Made by a program: the position numbers and the translations under genes. The notes under the pieces are model-generated. The model made no database searches and had not been told where the DNA came from. It saw nothing but the letters and a program-made list of their open reading frames with translations. Shown one piece after another: positions 32,501 to 43,670 of a stretch of 64,000 nucleotides of DNA. Source of the DNA: Acanthaster planci. Taxonomy: Eukaryota > Echinodermata > Asteroidea > Valvatida > Acanthasteridae. Position 1 is the first letter of the stretch; each line of letters begins with the position of its first letter. Location of the stretch: contig NW_019091407.1 of assembly GCF_001949145.1 (NCBI RefSeq), positions 778,360 to 842,359 of the forward strand, given 5' to 3'.

Positions 32501-35500
32501 TGGTGGACTTTGTCAAAGGATTGTAACAAGGGACATTGCATCTATACATGGACAACTGGTTCAACAGCCCGGCTCTAGTCTCCAAGTTATCACAACTAGG
32601 ATATGGAGCTTGTGGAACAGTTGGGTACAATACTCAAGGTATACCAAATGCGGCGAACCCCCAAAATTTCGCATGAAGAGAGGAGATCAGCCCAATTTTA
32701 CGAGAAGTCAGGCCAGCTATGTGTCATACAGCAGGACGCTAAGCATGTAACTTTTCCTGCAAACTATGGCGACTGCAGTGTCACTAGTAAACGGATTCGC
32801 TGCAAGAACAGTTCAACAGGATACCGTGACGTGCCTCGACCTTCAATAGTCAGCGACTGCAATCAGTTAATGGGGTAAAGTGACAGTCACTACATGCACA
32901 ACCACATATGGCTGAAATGGTGTAGAGAGACTTCTTCACTATCCTGGGTATCTGTCTGCTGAATGCTACCATCGTTTACGACAGTACAGCCACAAACAAT
33001 CGCCTGTTCAGTTTGGATTTCCTTGTCAAGTTGACGGAGGGACTTCTTTCCACATGAGAAAGTGCAACCCAAAACAGCATCCTAGACATCCATCATGTGG
33101 TGCCAGCCCTGTAGATCATCAACACTATCCCGGCCGGAGTGTCAAGAAACGCGATTGTTTTATGTGTGAAAGGCAAAGCGACGCCAGACTCGTATGATCT
33201 GCAAAAACTGTAGACATGCAATGTGTGTTACACAATGCTTTGAGAATTTCATTTGAAATATAATGATATCCTCGAACAAACTAATCTGCCCCCCCCCATT
33301 TCAACGTTGCCCAAGACGTACATACCGCCCACCAGCATTGAAAGGGGGGTGGAGGTAAAGTGGAGCACATTAGGAAAGCACACAGGTAAACAAGACGTGA
33401 CATCATCAGTACATGGACTATTTACTAGAAAACTAAGTTTCACAAATAAGTCAATCGAGGGCGCTCGTTCTGTGGTAAAGACTGAGCTTATCATGACTGT
33501 GTACTGAGTGTGGCAGATTCTCATAGTTGTTCATAGTTGGGACAGTCACTTGCTCAGTCCCAAAGGATGCCGCATTCGTTTATCGTATCTGCTGTAGCAG
33601 GGCATGCAATATCAAGTGTAGCTGCCCAAACTGCTGTCTCTCAAAAGAAGTAGCGTGGTAGTGTAGTAGACTCATTAAAGAGGCAGGATCTCCGTGAAGA
33701 GGTTTAATGTTGCCAATGATTTTACTGGTTCATTGCCATCGATTGCCAAGTGTAAAAAAAACCTGTTTGGACAACATACCAAATTAATCTCTTGTAAGAA
33801 ATTGCAGATAACTATCTTTCCATTTTAAAAATTGATTGTACATTATAATTAAATTTAAACGTATGGGACAGTTTAAGTTCGACAAGCACATGCACACGAA
33901 TGTGCATATCACTTATGTTACATGTACATGTACTAACCGTATCATCCCTTGTACAATTTGCAACCCGTAGCGCTGACATTATGATTTACAGTTTCCCTCC
34001 ACAAAACAAGTAAAAAGATATGTGTAATCAATAACGTTTCACACCAGCCTTGGGGCTCAACAATGTCACTCCGAGAAACCCCAGGAAACTCCCTCATACT
34101 CTTTGTTTAGTATTACATTGCACATAATTTATGATAATTCCCCATAACGAGCACTCATAAAATGAAGACATATAATCAAAAACACACCCTTTTAGCTGTT
34201 AGACTTACTATGATTACCAAAAACCCTGTAAAAGTACGTGAAAAGAGCCTATAATTTATTATGCATGACCTAAAGTGAGCACAAATGCCAAATGCTAAGC
34301 TGGTCTCCGCCGAGAGACTTCATGTCAGGCTTCTGAATGGTCATGGTGGTGAGGCTTGGCACAGTTTTGAGATCATTTGATGCTGGAACAGTCTGTGAGA
34401 CTGCTGTGGGCAATGTGGCAATCTCATTTGACACTGGAGTATACAGTGAGGTTATTGCAGTGTTGTGCCACTCTCCCCTGCACTACTGAAGGAAACGTGC
34501 TGCGTAAATCATTTATGTTAGCCCATGTTTAATCATCACTGTTGATGGTCACTCAGCAGCACTACTTGTGACTTTTTCACTTGCGTCGGTCACTTGCGTG
34601 AGATCCTGTCTGTCAACTGTGGCTTCATCCTCTACTTGCATTTGTTCCTCCTAAATACTTGCCTCTAACTGTGCCCGCTCCTATTTATCCTCCATATTCG
34701 GAAGTTGATGTCTTGTCACATACAGTACTTAGCCATTAAGATGGCTACCAATAGACAGAATCCACTAACATAGACTACTGTTTATTCTGTGCACTGGTCA
34801 ACAGAGGGCACTGTGCATGACTAGTACAGTTCAACCCGTGCATGCATGTACAATCATGACATTGTTGTTGTTGAACTCATCTCCAGCATCATTTTCTGTT
34901 TCTCCAGTTCCTACTTGTTCTTGAGCTACTTCTTCCTCAGCTTAGTAATCTCAGGTCTTCCCCTTGTCTCTCGATATTTTTCGATGGACGCGACACTGCA
35001 TGAACGTCACACTGCATGATCTGTTTCAGTCCCACTGGTCTACTTTTGTCCATGCAGCCATCTTTGGTGGATTGATTCGATGTTGATGTCCTCTTTGAAC
35101 TATTAACTGGCATGTCTTATTTGGCTGATTTCATTGATCCTCAATTACTGACAGTGTCCTTCATTGGCAGTGGCGTATCTAGCAGTGGGCCGGGGAAACT
35201 TGCCCACCCCCCACCCTACGGATTTTTTGTTATCAAATCTCAGAGGTGGTAAGAAGTCAATATTTACAAATCCACGTCAAGTAACAAGTCATGACCCGAT
35301 AGTTACAATTCAAATCAAAAGTCACAAAAATAGCGACTCAAGTCTGACTCAAGTCCAAGTCAAGTGACTCGAGTCTACAACTCTGTCAAATCTTAATAAA
35401 AATATTAATTTATCAAATATTACCACCAAAGCCCACACTACAAAATAAGCTAAAAGGGAGGTTGCTCTCCCATCAGAGCACAAGCTGTATACGCTTCTGA

Positions 35501-37030
35501 CGCTGGTGATGATGTTAACGTAAATTATATCCGCCATTTCTATCTTACAGCGTTGTAGTCTTATGCACTCTCGGTTTATCCCCAAAACTCTTGCACTGTC
35601 ATATGAACATAACGGGGAGTAACATTTGTTCAGAATGTCCAACTCCTATCCCAACACATACATTCTATCGGATAAAATTCTCTTAAAATTGAATCTTGCT
35701 GTTACCACAATCAATACTGCTGCAACTCTAAAGCACAGTGCACAAGTTAAGTGTGGTGCAACTTCAACTATAACAAATTATCAATTTAGATGAAATATAA
35801 ACCGATTTTGTTAAGTCTGATGAAAATTACACGTTTCTGGAATTTAATGTGACCCTTTTTCCAAGTTTAACAGCAAACTTTGGGAATAAACAAATTGGGG
35901 ACGCCCTGTACATAAGGTTGTCATAAGTAATTCACTCTCTCTGGTTGGACGACGATTCTTGATAAGGTTTATACATGTCCCCCTCCCAAAAAGGATGTGT
36001 CTTAATTTACCTGAAGTCAACATTTTCATGTATAAAACGTCGAAAGCAACATATGTTTGTCCGGATTCAGAGGCATCGTTTATGGTTGTAAACATTTGAT
36101 AAATAGAAACCATCCATGTGACGGTATCTGGACCAATCAGCTCAAAATGTTTTTGATGCTTGTGATTACATTAAACTTTCCAATTTTTATGTTATTTCAG
36201 GGCGAATAGTTAACGTGAGTAGCGCGCAAGGGCTACATGCCGCCCCCTATTACTCCCCGTACGGGATCTCCAAATTTGGGGTGGAGGCGTTCTCGGACTG
36301 TCTCCGTCTTGAGATGGACAAGTGGGGAGTGAAAACGGTCATCATCCAACCAGGAAATTTTTCAGGTGTCACAGCAGTGCATTAGTAAATTGTCGAATTA
36401 TTTGAAATTTCAACTAAGGTGGCTAGTGATTATATTTTTGCCCAGTTCAAGTTAGCCGATATTCACGTAAGCTTTTTCAATGATTTTCCAAGGATGGCAA
36501 ATTATCAATAGGAAAACCAATTAGGACTCCATTGACTATTTCACAAAAACGAAAAAACCTTAGAATTGTATTGATTGATTAAAATACCAAAACCTACAGA
36601 TAAATGAGTTGGTGGCTTCGACAGTGCACCCCGTAAGAAAAAGATGGCCCGCCATGTAGAATGGCTGATAAATCAAGTTTAGCATTCTTTTCTTGATTTT
36701 ATAGCATTTTCTGAAGTCGGTGAAGGAAACAACATTGATAAGATGCTGGGCTTGGTTTGGAGTGGCACACCGGACCACATAAAGCAAGTATACGGCGAGG
36801 ATTACTTCAATAACTTGCTGAAATTGGTGAAGACTCAAAGAAGTATGGGTGTTCAACACGACTTGAAGTCTCTCTTGAGTGGTATTGAGGACGCCCTCAT
36901 TGCCGTGAATCCGCCAGACAGGCTCTTAATTGCTGAACCAAAGCTTTTTGCCTTTTTTGTGCACACCTTTCCTGCCACCTTGACGGACTATTTTTACAAG
37001 GTTTTCATGTTGACTAGTAAAGACAAATGA
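26511..37030 (+). CDS. BDH1-like short-chain dehydrogenase, SDR gene A
   Basis: An NAD(P)-dependent short-chain dehydrogenase of the SDR9C group, most like D-beta-hydroxybutyrate dehydrogenase (BDH1), with retinol/17-beta-hydroxysteroid dehydrogenases as the nearest alternative. Exons are 26511-26931, 27809-27961, 36201-36365 and 36705-37030, all GT-AG, joining to 1065 bases or 354 residues. Two hydrophobic segments (about 8-27 and 36-51) suggest a membrane-bound enzyme. The cofactor motif TGCDRGIG is at 67-74, NNAG at 147-150, the catalytic Ser at 198/199 and YGISK (Tyr212, Lys216) follows. Further family signs are [19 protein letters not shown] and PGNF. The residue before PGNF is Gln241, where copies C and D have Glu. 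The start was chosen at the second ATG because MAA-TIKN is conserved in gene C. Intron 2 is 8.2 kb and full of transposons. The substrate is not predictable. Confidence 0.92.
27690..27732. repeat. 9-bp tandem repeat (AAGAATTCT)n
   Basis: About four units of AAGAATTCT with small changes, in intron 1 of SDR gene A. Confidence 0.85.
28314..29211 (+). mobile_element. Possible solo LTR
   Basis: The segment begins TGTTACGCTCCCAC and ends AGTAGCA. It is strongly C-rich and G-poor on the plus strand, unlike its surroundings. It contains CTATATAAAG near 29031-29040 and AATAAA near 29158, as expected of an LTR promoter and polyadenylation signal. I found no target-site duplication, so the borders are tentative. 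It may be related to the BEL/Pao remnant beside it, but the orientation of its TATA box is opposite. Confidence 0.35.
29608..31680 (-). mobile_element. BEL/Pao LTR-retrotransposon remnant, interrupted
   Basis: On the minus strand, three blocks appear in the order expected of a BEL/Pao pol gene. Near 31415-31680 is the protease/RT junction type with [15 protein letters not shown] and LTRLRSLQ. Near 30130-30330 is an RNase-H-like end with [11 protein letters not shown] and a SRGL block. Near 29640-29830 is the C-terminal domain after integrase, with [16 protein letters not shown] and VVEVKT. Stops and frameshifts break every block, and the RT core and integrase are missing. A LINE fragment (30486-31205) lies between the first and second blocks, suggesting nested insertion. 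Assignment rests on remembered family patterns, without a search. Confidence 0.6.
30486..31205 (-). mobile_element. LINE ORF2 fragment (endonuclease end to RT start)
   Basis: The minus-strand frame reads as the end of an AP-type endonuclease (LDLAFCTVE then [13 protein letters not shown]), a linker with [11 protein letters not shown], then TTPP, a stop codon, and [34 protein letters not shown] and [11 protein letters not shown]. This order is typical of jockey/CR1-type LINE ORF2 proteins upstream of the reverse transcriptase core. The stop at 30699-30701 stands where these proteins normally have Trp in a PPW motif (TGG to TAG). Only this internal piece is present, so it is dead. Confidence 0.75.
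32107..33250 (+). pseudogene. piggyBac transposase pseudogene
   Basis: Decayed piggyBac-family (DDD) transposase. In order: [15 protein letters not shown] (from about 32113), [10 protein letters not shown], the first catalytic region with PDESE (Asp codon 32278-32280), [19 protein letters not shown] in another frame, the second catalytic region [11 protein letters not shown] (32545 onward), GACGTV, a KRGD block, DCNQLMG followed by a stop where GGVD is expected, and a C-terminal cysteine-rich region with CFMCERQ and then CKNCRHAMC and CFENF in a shifted frame (about 33145-33245). Several frameshifts and stops, and loss of the third catalytic Asp region, mean it is inactive. It lies in intron 2 of SDR gene A, same orientation. 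Terminal repeats were not identified. Confidence 0.8.
33251..36200. other. Rest of SDR gene A intron 2
   Basis: AT-rich intron without exon-like frames. A stretch at about 35240-35380 is built from recurring CAAGT/GACTC words. Sequence from 35165 (GTGGCGTATCTAGCAG) may be the start of another decayed element. Nothing else recognised. Confidence 0.4.
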
Positions 37031-37169
37031 AGCTACTGGAGAGTTTTCAACGTGAATGGACTAAGTTTCCGTGATCACCGTTTTGGCTTAGTGTTCGAGA
37101 TGGTTTTAATTTCATTCCTCCTTTTACGGATTTGATAGCGAAGACTTTAGTAAAAATGGAAAAACAAAT

Positions 37170-37175
37170 AATAAA
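37170..37175 (+). terminator. Polyadenylation signal of SDR gene A
   Basis: AATAAA, 140 bases after the stop codon of SDR gene A. Confidence 0.5.
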
Positions 37176-38997
37176 TATGATACGTTTTGATCTTCCCAGT
37201 GATTGATTTATCAACTACATGAACTGATGACGATATTCTTCACAAAAGAAAAACAAAAAATACTTCTTCCCGAAAAGTGAAATGTACAAAATATGCCCTC
37301 AACAGTAACATGGACATTTACAAGGTCAGCAATGACGCAGCATGAATCTATTGCACCTAGCATCACGATCATACTATGGCCCGTTAATTTCCAGCACCAG
37401 TATGACTATGTTCCAACAAGAACCATTATGAAAAGACTGGAAACCTGAGTGGTGTTGATGAATACAGCAAGAGAAAAAAAAAACAATCACGAAATGCCAA
37501 AAATGATCCACACATTTGAAGTCTATGACAAGAATACGGTACTGTATATCTATAAAACAATATATTTTTGGTTTTCAAGAATGATTTTGAAGTCTCCCTG
37601 CGTGCTATGTAATGCTCATAATTTAGCAAGTGTTGGGTCATTTCGCAAAAACGAGGTCCATTTTTTTCATCATGTGAAAGAAACCTCACCCCCGCCAAAG
37701 AAAGGACGGGGAGTTCGTTCTCTCTTATTCTGGTGCTTTCATTTTCTAAGGAAACAACGATCTTGGTGACGCTACTAATGCCACATGTATGTTATTCTAT
37801 GTTTTGACGTTTTTGGAACTCTTTGTTTTGCAAGTTAACCGCATATAAACCAAGGTAGTATACAAACCAAAGTTTTTTTTAGCATTGACAATAACCACAG
37901 CAAAGGTTTGACCTTCATCTTCATTGTGATTGACTTGATAATGTAGCATGGGTGTGGGGGGTTACTCCTCCCCCCAAAATAAAAATACATAAGAAAAAGA
38001 GAGATATGAAGAATGTGCTGAAAAAATTCACCACCTTGCAGTTTCAGTGGTTTATCAGTTCGTTACTAATGACTTTCTTGGCCTTCCCACGCCTGGACCC
38101 CCCCTGTAAAATTGGTACCTAGCTTCCTCGGGAAAAAAATCCCAGAGACGTCCTTGATGTAACTTAAGGTAAAAATCGGAAAAACAACAAAAATTGGTAA
38201 TTACCAAATATGGGCAATGCTGAAGATGTACTAGTACTTTGCGTCAGTTATATGAAAAAAAAAAATGATTAAAATATTCGTAAGGTCAAAGCCCATCACA
38301 ATATTAATATATGGTTTCAGTGTTTACAATCACGAGGCTTTTTGTGGGAAGCTGTGTTGTTTCCAGCATAAAACCTACTTAGGAAACATCCTATCCTGTT
38401 TTAAAATAAAAAACACTTGCCGCTCTACAACTGCCAAAATTGCAAGAGCCTCATACATTTTGTCTGTACATCCTCCACAAAATAAAAAAAGCTATTGTAA
38501 AACGCCAAGATTTCCCAGGTTGCAAAGATTAAAGGAACAATTTGACTGTATTTTATTTTAATTAAAGACTTACAACACATGAAACGGAGCTTTATTAACA
38601 GTTTTCATGACTTTTCACCTCCAATGCAGTAAAAGGTAAGATTTTCAATATTTAGGATATATATCTTATATATATTTATATTAAGTCAGTTATTGAATTT
38701 AGGGAACAAATCTAAAGTTGAAATTAAGTTAGTTTTAATTATAGAACTGACATGGTGGCCCCATGTAAACCTCCGGCCATTGGCGAGCCGCGCGAGGGTT
38801 CTGGAAGCTCCGCGTTACTTTCAGGCTTTATTTCTAAGAATACAAGAAATCCCTAACTCTCTAGGGTATGTGCAAAATCATATTAAAATTGGAGGATTCA
38901 GAGCTGTTAGGGTTAATCACCTTTAAAGCAATAGTAACTGTTAGCTCAAGGGACGCCGGTGCTTGAAGATTTCGCCATTTATCGATTTCTGCTTCAG

Positions 38998-39051
38998 GAT
39001 CATCTCATCTTCAGTCTGCTTCTCATTAAGCAGACGAAAGATGAGATGATC
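38998..39051. repeat. Near-perfect 24-bp stem hairpin
   Basis: 38998-39021 pairs with 39028-39051 at 22 of 24 positions around a six-base loop (CTCATT). The arm reads GATCATCTCATCTT then CTGCTT. Stem and loop size would allow an RNA hairpin, but a foldback repeat is equally possible. Confidence 0.8.
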
Positions 39052-39109
39052 GATCATCACGTGAAGACATCGATCACCACACGAAGAATTGCAGCTTTGA
39101 AGAGACCGC

Positions 39110-39520
39110 AAAATTCTGGCGGAATAGGGAAATACCTGTATATCCTCCCCTCCCCACTTTGTGACTGGTGGATTGTGTGGATCGTTCCCCCACTTTTTGT
39201 GGTGAGAAAAAAGGCTGGGATTTTAAGGTCTTTTACTTCCATTAAGTAAAATGTATTCAATGGTACTGGAAACCACAAACAACTTTATCAAATATGCCAT
39301 TTTAGTGTAAAGGATAGGTGTGTAAATTCACATAGATGGACATATGGTATCATGAACAGCGTCCCCAAGTGCCAAGTGTTATGTGGTGTCATGCAAATAC
39401 CCCCCCCGGCCTTTGGAATTTCAAGGCGGGGTTAATTTTCGATTTAAGCCGTCCTCATCCCCAGTCTCAGGCAGAAATATACACCACTTGCTCTGAGGCA
39501 ATTCCTATACTGCCTGTATG
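39110..39520 (+). repeat. Dispersed repeat family, copy near 39 kb
   Basis: Shares ordered blocks with 48850-49025 and 61540-61975: a GTGGTGAAAAAAGG-like block, AAAATGTATTCAA, GGTATCATGAACA, GTGTCAT and CAGATTTACACCACT-like sequence. The copies are diverged. Type not recognised; no coding frame. Confidence 0.5.
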
Positions 39521-40289
39521 TGTGCATGATGGGATGCTAAAATGATACCGCTCAGCGCGCAAATTATTTACGCAACTATGCACCGTAAGTCGCTGATAAT
39601 CTTTTCTCCCGTTTTTTAATCAGAAGGATTAGCCTTTGATCATGAGGCAAACTCCAGATGGCACTTAACCTTTGGGCACTCAATATTGAGCAGTAACTGT
39701 ATCCATCCAAACAATGAAATATGTAGGCTTAAATGTATGAATTTAATGACATCTGTAACAAACTTGTACGTGGCGCTCTGATAAGGTGCTTGGAGTCTGG
39801 TTCTTCCTCCATAGTGAAATAGAATCCTCCTTTTGGTATCAAGAAAAGTGGCCGTCATAACCATCAAAAACCTTGTCGTTTTTCTTTTGTTGGCATTTGT
39901 GTCACCGGCTGCGACAGGGGGGGATCGGTAACGCATTGGCCCGCTACCTGGACCAGCAAGGCTTCCGGGTGTTCGCTGGCTGTCTGTTTGAGACCGGCGA
40001 AGGGGTGCGAAAACTCAAAGAGGAGTGCTCCAGAAAGCTGAAATTGGTCCGGATGGATAATTATGACTAGTGACGCGCGGGTGGCCAAGGTGGCTTGGTT
40101 TGAAAAAAATTGTATCAGGGGATGTTAAGCTTTGTGACTTTGAATGTTGCAGGCACGATATCCAAGCAAGGTTGTGAAAACAAAACAAAAAACAAACCTA
40201 CGTAAAACACTGATTGTGCCATGCTGCAGCTCGTTTTGGAGTATTCAGATTTTGCGATGGAAAGAATATAAAAGAAACTGATTAACTGA

Positions 40290-40580
40290 TCTCGCCTCTA
40301 ATCAATCAACCAACCAATCAAGCAAATCAATCAATCAAGCAATCGTCGATCAATCAATAGTCGACGGATAAAGAACAAAGGAGGAAGACATTTTTGATAA
40401 TTTCGTGAGCAAAAAAAAAACGAATACTGGAAGAAAATGTATCGTCTTTTGAAATGACGTAACACTTTAGTCTCCGCCCTTCCTTTTGCCACGGATATAT
40501 TGAGGACGTCCCGCGCCTGATCAATCTACTTGCCAACCAATCAAATCAATCAAGTAATCGACCATCAATCAATAATCAAT
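40290..40580. repeat. (TCAA)n-rich repeat with duplicated intron segment
   Basis: ATCAATCAA runs occur at 40297-40360 and 40535-40580. The sequence following each run (GAGGAAG, GTGAG, AAAACGAAT, TATC, ATGACGT) is also duplicated, giving two copies of a roughly 240-base unit. Corresponding single copies lie in intron 1 of gene A (near 27080-27230) and gene C (near 48215-48400). Confidence 0.65.
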
Positions 40581-41507
40581 TGATTAAACTAGAGGACAGC
40601 TCATCAATAAAGAAAAACGGAGGAAGGGAGTTTTAATTTGTGAGAAAAAGAACGAATGCAAAATGAATATTTATCTTCAGAATGACGTCAAACTTTACTA
40701 CCCTTCCATTCATGTTGCAAGGGATTTCATGAGGAGGTTTAGGTTTTGGCTGGAGCAGACCACACAAATTTAAATTCATTTTGAGGGCAACTGAAACGAC
40801 CCAGTGTGTAAAATATGCAAGATCTCAAGTTTACCGTCATTACCAGTTACCAGCACACTGTGGTAGAAGTTGGTACCTTAATACTTCTACACAAACACCC
40901 CTTGCACAAGGGGTTTATGCACAAACCCTGTCAGACCGCAAGTATCTACTCCTAACCACGTTCAATTAACTCGGCAGCCACAGGGGAGAGCAGAGTCAGC
41001 GACTGCTGAAACCGCAGGGCATGCTGAACACACTGTACTGTACATGTGTTTATGCATGCTGACAGTGCACATTGATTATGTCGGTGACCAGGATGGTATC
41101 AGAAGGCTGTTTCAACCTCTTCTCGTTTTAACCCTCCACTTTTCTGTCGGTTGTAAATAAAAAGTAAATGCATGATGTTTCGTCATGGGTGTGGACAGTT
41201 ACTATTAGAAACTTCGTGCAGCGGGGATTTTTGCCAACATTTTCACCAGCTTGATTGCCCCAACCTTGTATGTCACAACTCATCCTGTTTGTTTTCGTTT
41301 AGTTGTATTTGTAAATTTACAAACCGTGATCACAGAAATTTATGGGTGTGAATGTTGATCCATTTATGGGCTCCGCATCGAAATTATTACATCAGTAATT
41401 CCAGTCGTCCATGGAAAAGTAATGACATTTTCAAACAATTATTATGCCCATTCATCCGCTATAGGTTTTTCCCAGCTGAACTCAATAACACGAAAGAGAG
41501 TCATGTC

Positions 41508-41684
41508 TCATGAAGCTTAGTTTATTGTCGCAAACTGTAACCCTTTCCGGGTTATAACGCCAACTTTATTAGTTCCTTATCTCATTAAGTTGTATACTTT
41601 ATGCTGCAACAAAGCTCTTTCCTTTGTGTAATTCGCTCACTTCGGAAAGGGTTACACTTTGCGACAATGATCAAAGCTTCATGA
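41508..41684. repeat. Long inverted repeat, 41-bp arms
   Basis: 41508-41548 and the reverse complement of 41644-41684 agree at about 37 of 41 bases. Both begin TCATGAAGCTT and end TGTAACCCTTTCC, around a spacer of 95 bases. It resembles a foldback element or the two ends of a deleted transposon. Confidence 0.8.
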
Positions 41685-41706
41685 CTCCATTCTTGACAGT
41701 TCCAAA

Positions 41707-42093
41707 TTGTTCAAAATTGGAAATGGTGCACTTCCACATCACATCAGAAAGCGAGGCGCAGAGAGGAAAAGCAACAAGTCATTGCATAAGACAGTTACCG
41801 GTATTGGAAAAAGATGCAACAACTCAGATCCCCGAAACTGTGACTGCCGATCCAGAGAAATTGCCAAAAGATTACGGCAGCAGAGGGAGAGTGTCATGGG
41901 CATTGCACCCGACATTAATTTTGGTGAGAAAGAATATTTTTTACTACGTATGGCTTTGACTGTAGCCTGCAGAAAGGGGAAACAAATGAAAACATGGCTG
42001 CTTGGAATGGCCTTCACGAAAGGCGACATAATTTCTATCTTGAAGATGATAGAATCGAGAAATGGATTTTCTCTGTATGATGACGTTGTCTAA
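41707..42093 (+). CDS. Uncharacterised open frame, 128 codons
   Basis: An uninterrupted frame starting in the right flank of the inverted repeat at 41508-41684. The product would be basic and hydrophilic, with a cysteine cluster (CNNSDPRNCDC near residues 37-47), an Arg/Lys-rich stretch after it and a mixed C-terminal half. I do not recognise a family, and splicing or expression is unknown. The frame could be part of the inserted segment's own coding sequence, a leftover exon or chance. Composition is less AT-biased than the surrounding intron, which is the only argument for reality. Confidence 0.2.
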   Translation: MFKIGNGALPHHIRKRGAERKSNKSLHKTVTGIGKRCNNSDPRNCDCRSREIAKRLRQQRESVMGIAPDINFGEKEYFLLRMALTVACRKGKQMKTWLLGMAFTKGDIISILKMIESRNGFSLYDDVV

Positions 42094-43472
42094 GTTAAAT
42101 CTGCACGGCATTTCCATGTTTCCATGGAAATAATCGAGCATCTCCGACAACTATTGCCTGGTTTCTTTGCTCCTAGAAGACAAACTGCCACTGTGAAAGC
42201 TAAGATGAATGCAAGAGTTAGCTATTCTTCACCCTAAGCACAGAGGTAGTTGTTGCATCTTGTTTCAAACTTATGGACTGATTGGAGGGTTGAGTATTGA
42301 CAGGATACGCTAGAACAATTTGTTGTCGCAAATAAAAATATGCTAAGTCTGTAAAACAACACAGGATACGCAGTGCGTATAAATGGAAAAATATGTCAAG
42401 GGATACGACCCGACATGCATCGGTGAATTCAAACTATACTACTTATTAATTCCCCACTTGGCTGATCGTGTTCATGCAAGGTGGTATTGTTTGATAATAA
42501 ATAAACGAATAGGAGTGGGTTTCATCTCGGTAATTTAAAACCCACACTTTCTTTAATAGAAACCCTTATTTCGTGGGATGGGCTGTGTACAAACATAAGA
42601 ATAACAAAAGAAAAATGCTGAAATTGAAATTTCATTAACACATTTCGATGGAACGTTGAATATCAGTACGCATGCAACAATTGAATTACAAGCTAGATGA
42701 AAGAAACGTTGAAAAGAGAGCATACATGAATATTGCTATCATTGTTCAATGATTTTGTCATTTAGCAGTTCAAGCATGGTCATCAAAAGAACGGACTTAA
42801 ATACAAAACAGGGATGTTAGCGCTAGTGCAACTATTGCTGGGTAGTTTTTACATGTCATTTATATGAAATGTCACAACTGTACCTCCAAGTCTGAATATT
42901 TCCTGTTTCGTGTATCTGGAGGGTTGTTTCATTCATTTTGAATCTGGAAGATCACAAATAATGTAACAATGTTGACCGAGACAGAAAAATCAGCTGAACT
43001 GTATGTTAAACAAGTAGTTAACTTAAAGAAATCTTTCATCGCCGTATCAATTTAAACTGTTTAATTTTTAATTTAGTTCTGGAAATGTAAATTCAATAAA
43101 AACCTAATGTTTAAGGTGTTCACTTTTGCTGTTCTGTATTGATGTAACAGTTACCGATAATTTTCAGTATCTGGCCAAGGCAAACTTTAAGTGAAGTTTA
43201 TTAAATCGTTTTCCCAGTAGCAACATTGAAGTGCATGCTGGTGATTACAACTACAGACATTTTGAAGCCATCTTCTTATCTAAGATGTTATAGCGGCGTC
43301 ATCGTATCTCCTTTATATCAGAGGTATATTTTTGGTATTATTTTCATGTGTAGAAGTGAATGTAACGTTAGAAATAATTGCGACGAAAAGGGTACTTCTA
43401 CAGGTTCAATCGAATTGTCACCTCATATTAGGCATGCGCCCCCTACTGACTAGAATGAAAATTCCACCCCAA

Positions 43473-43670
43473 ACTCGAATTCCCTTTTTTCACCGCCAAC
43501 CAGCCCAGTATGACACGGTCAATCCAGCAAGGCAATCCGCATTCCTTTCTCAGCACACTCGCATCCCCTTTTTTCACCGGCAACCAGCCCCATCTGACAT
43601 GGTCAATCCAGCGAGGCAATTTGCATCCCTTTCTAAGCCCACTCGCATCCCCTTTTTCACCGGCAACCGT
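43473..43670 (+). repeat. 84-bp tandem repeat, about 2.4 copies
   Basis: Units start at 43473, 43557 and 43641 with ACTCG. Each contains CACCGGCAACCAGCCC-like and GGTCAATCCAGC blocks. The unit is 28 codons long and stays open in the frame running 43332-43721, where RIPFFHRQPA recurs. Divergence between the units is about 10-15 percent by eye. Confidence 0.85.

Larger units (their letters stand above)
37176..39849. other. Intergenic DNA between SDR A and copy B
   Basis: No supported gene. It contains a near-perfect hairpin (38998-39051) and a dispersed repeat copy (39110-39520). The last few hundred bases (about 39450-39849) resemble the region upstream of SDR gene A (about 25720-26510), showing that the duplication that produced copy B included upstream sequence. 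Confidence 0.5.
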
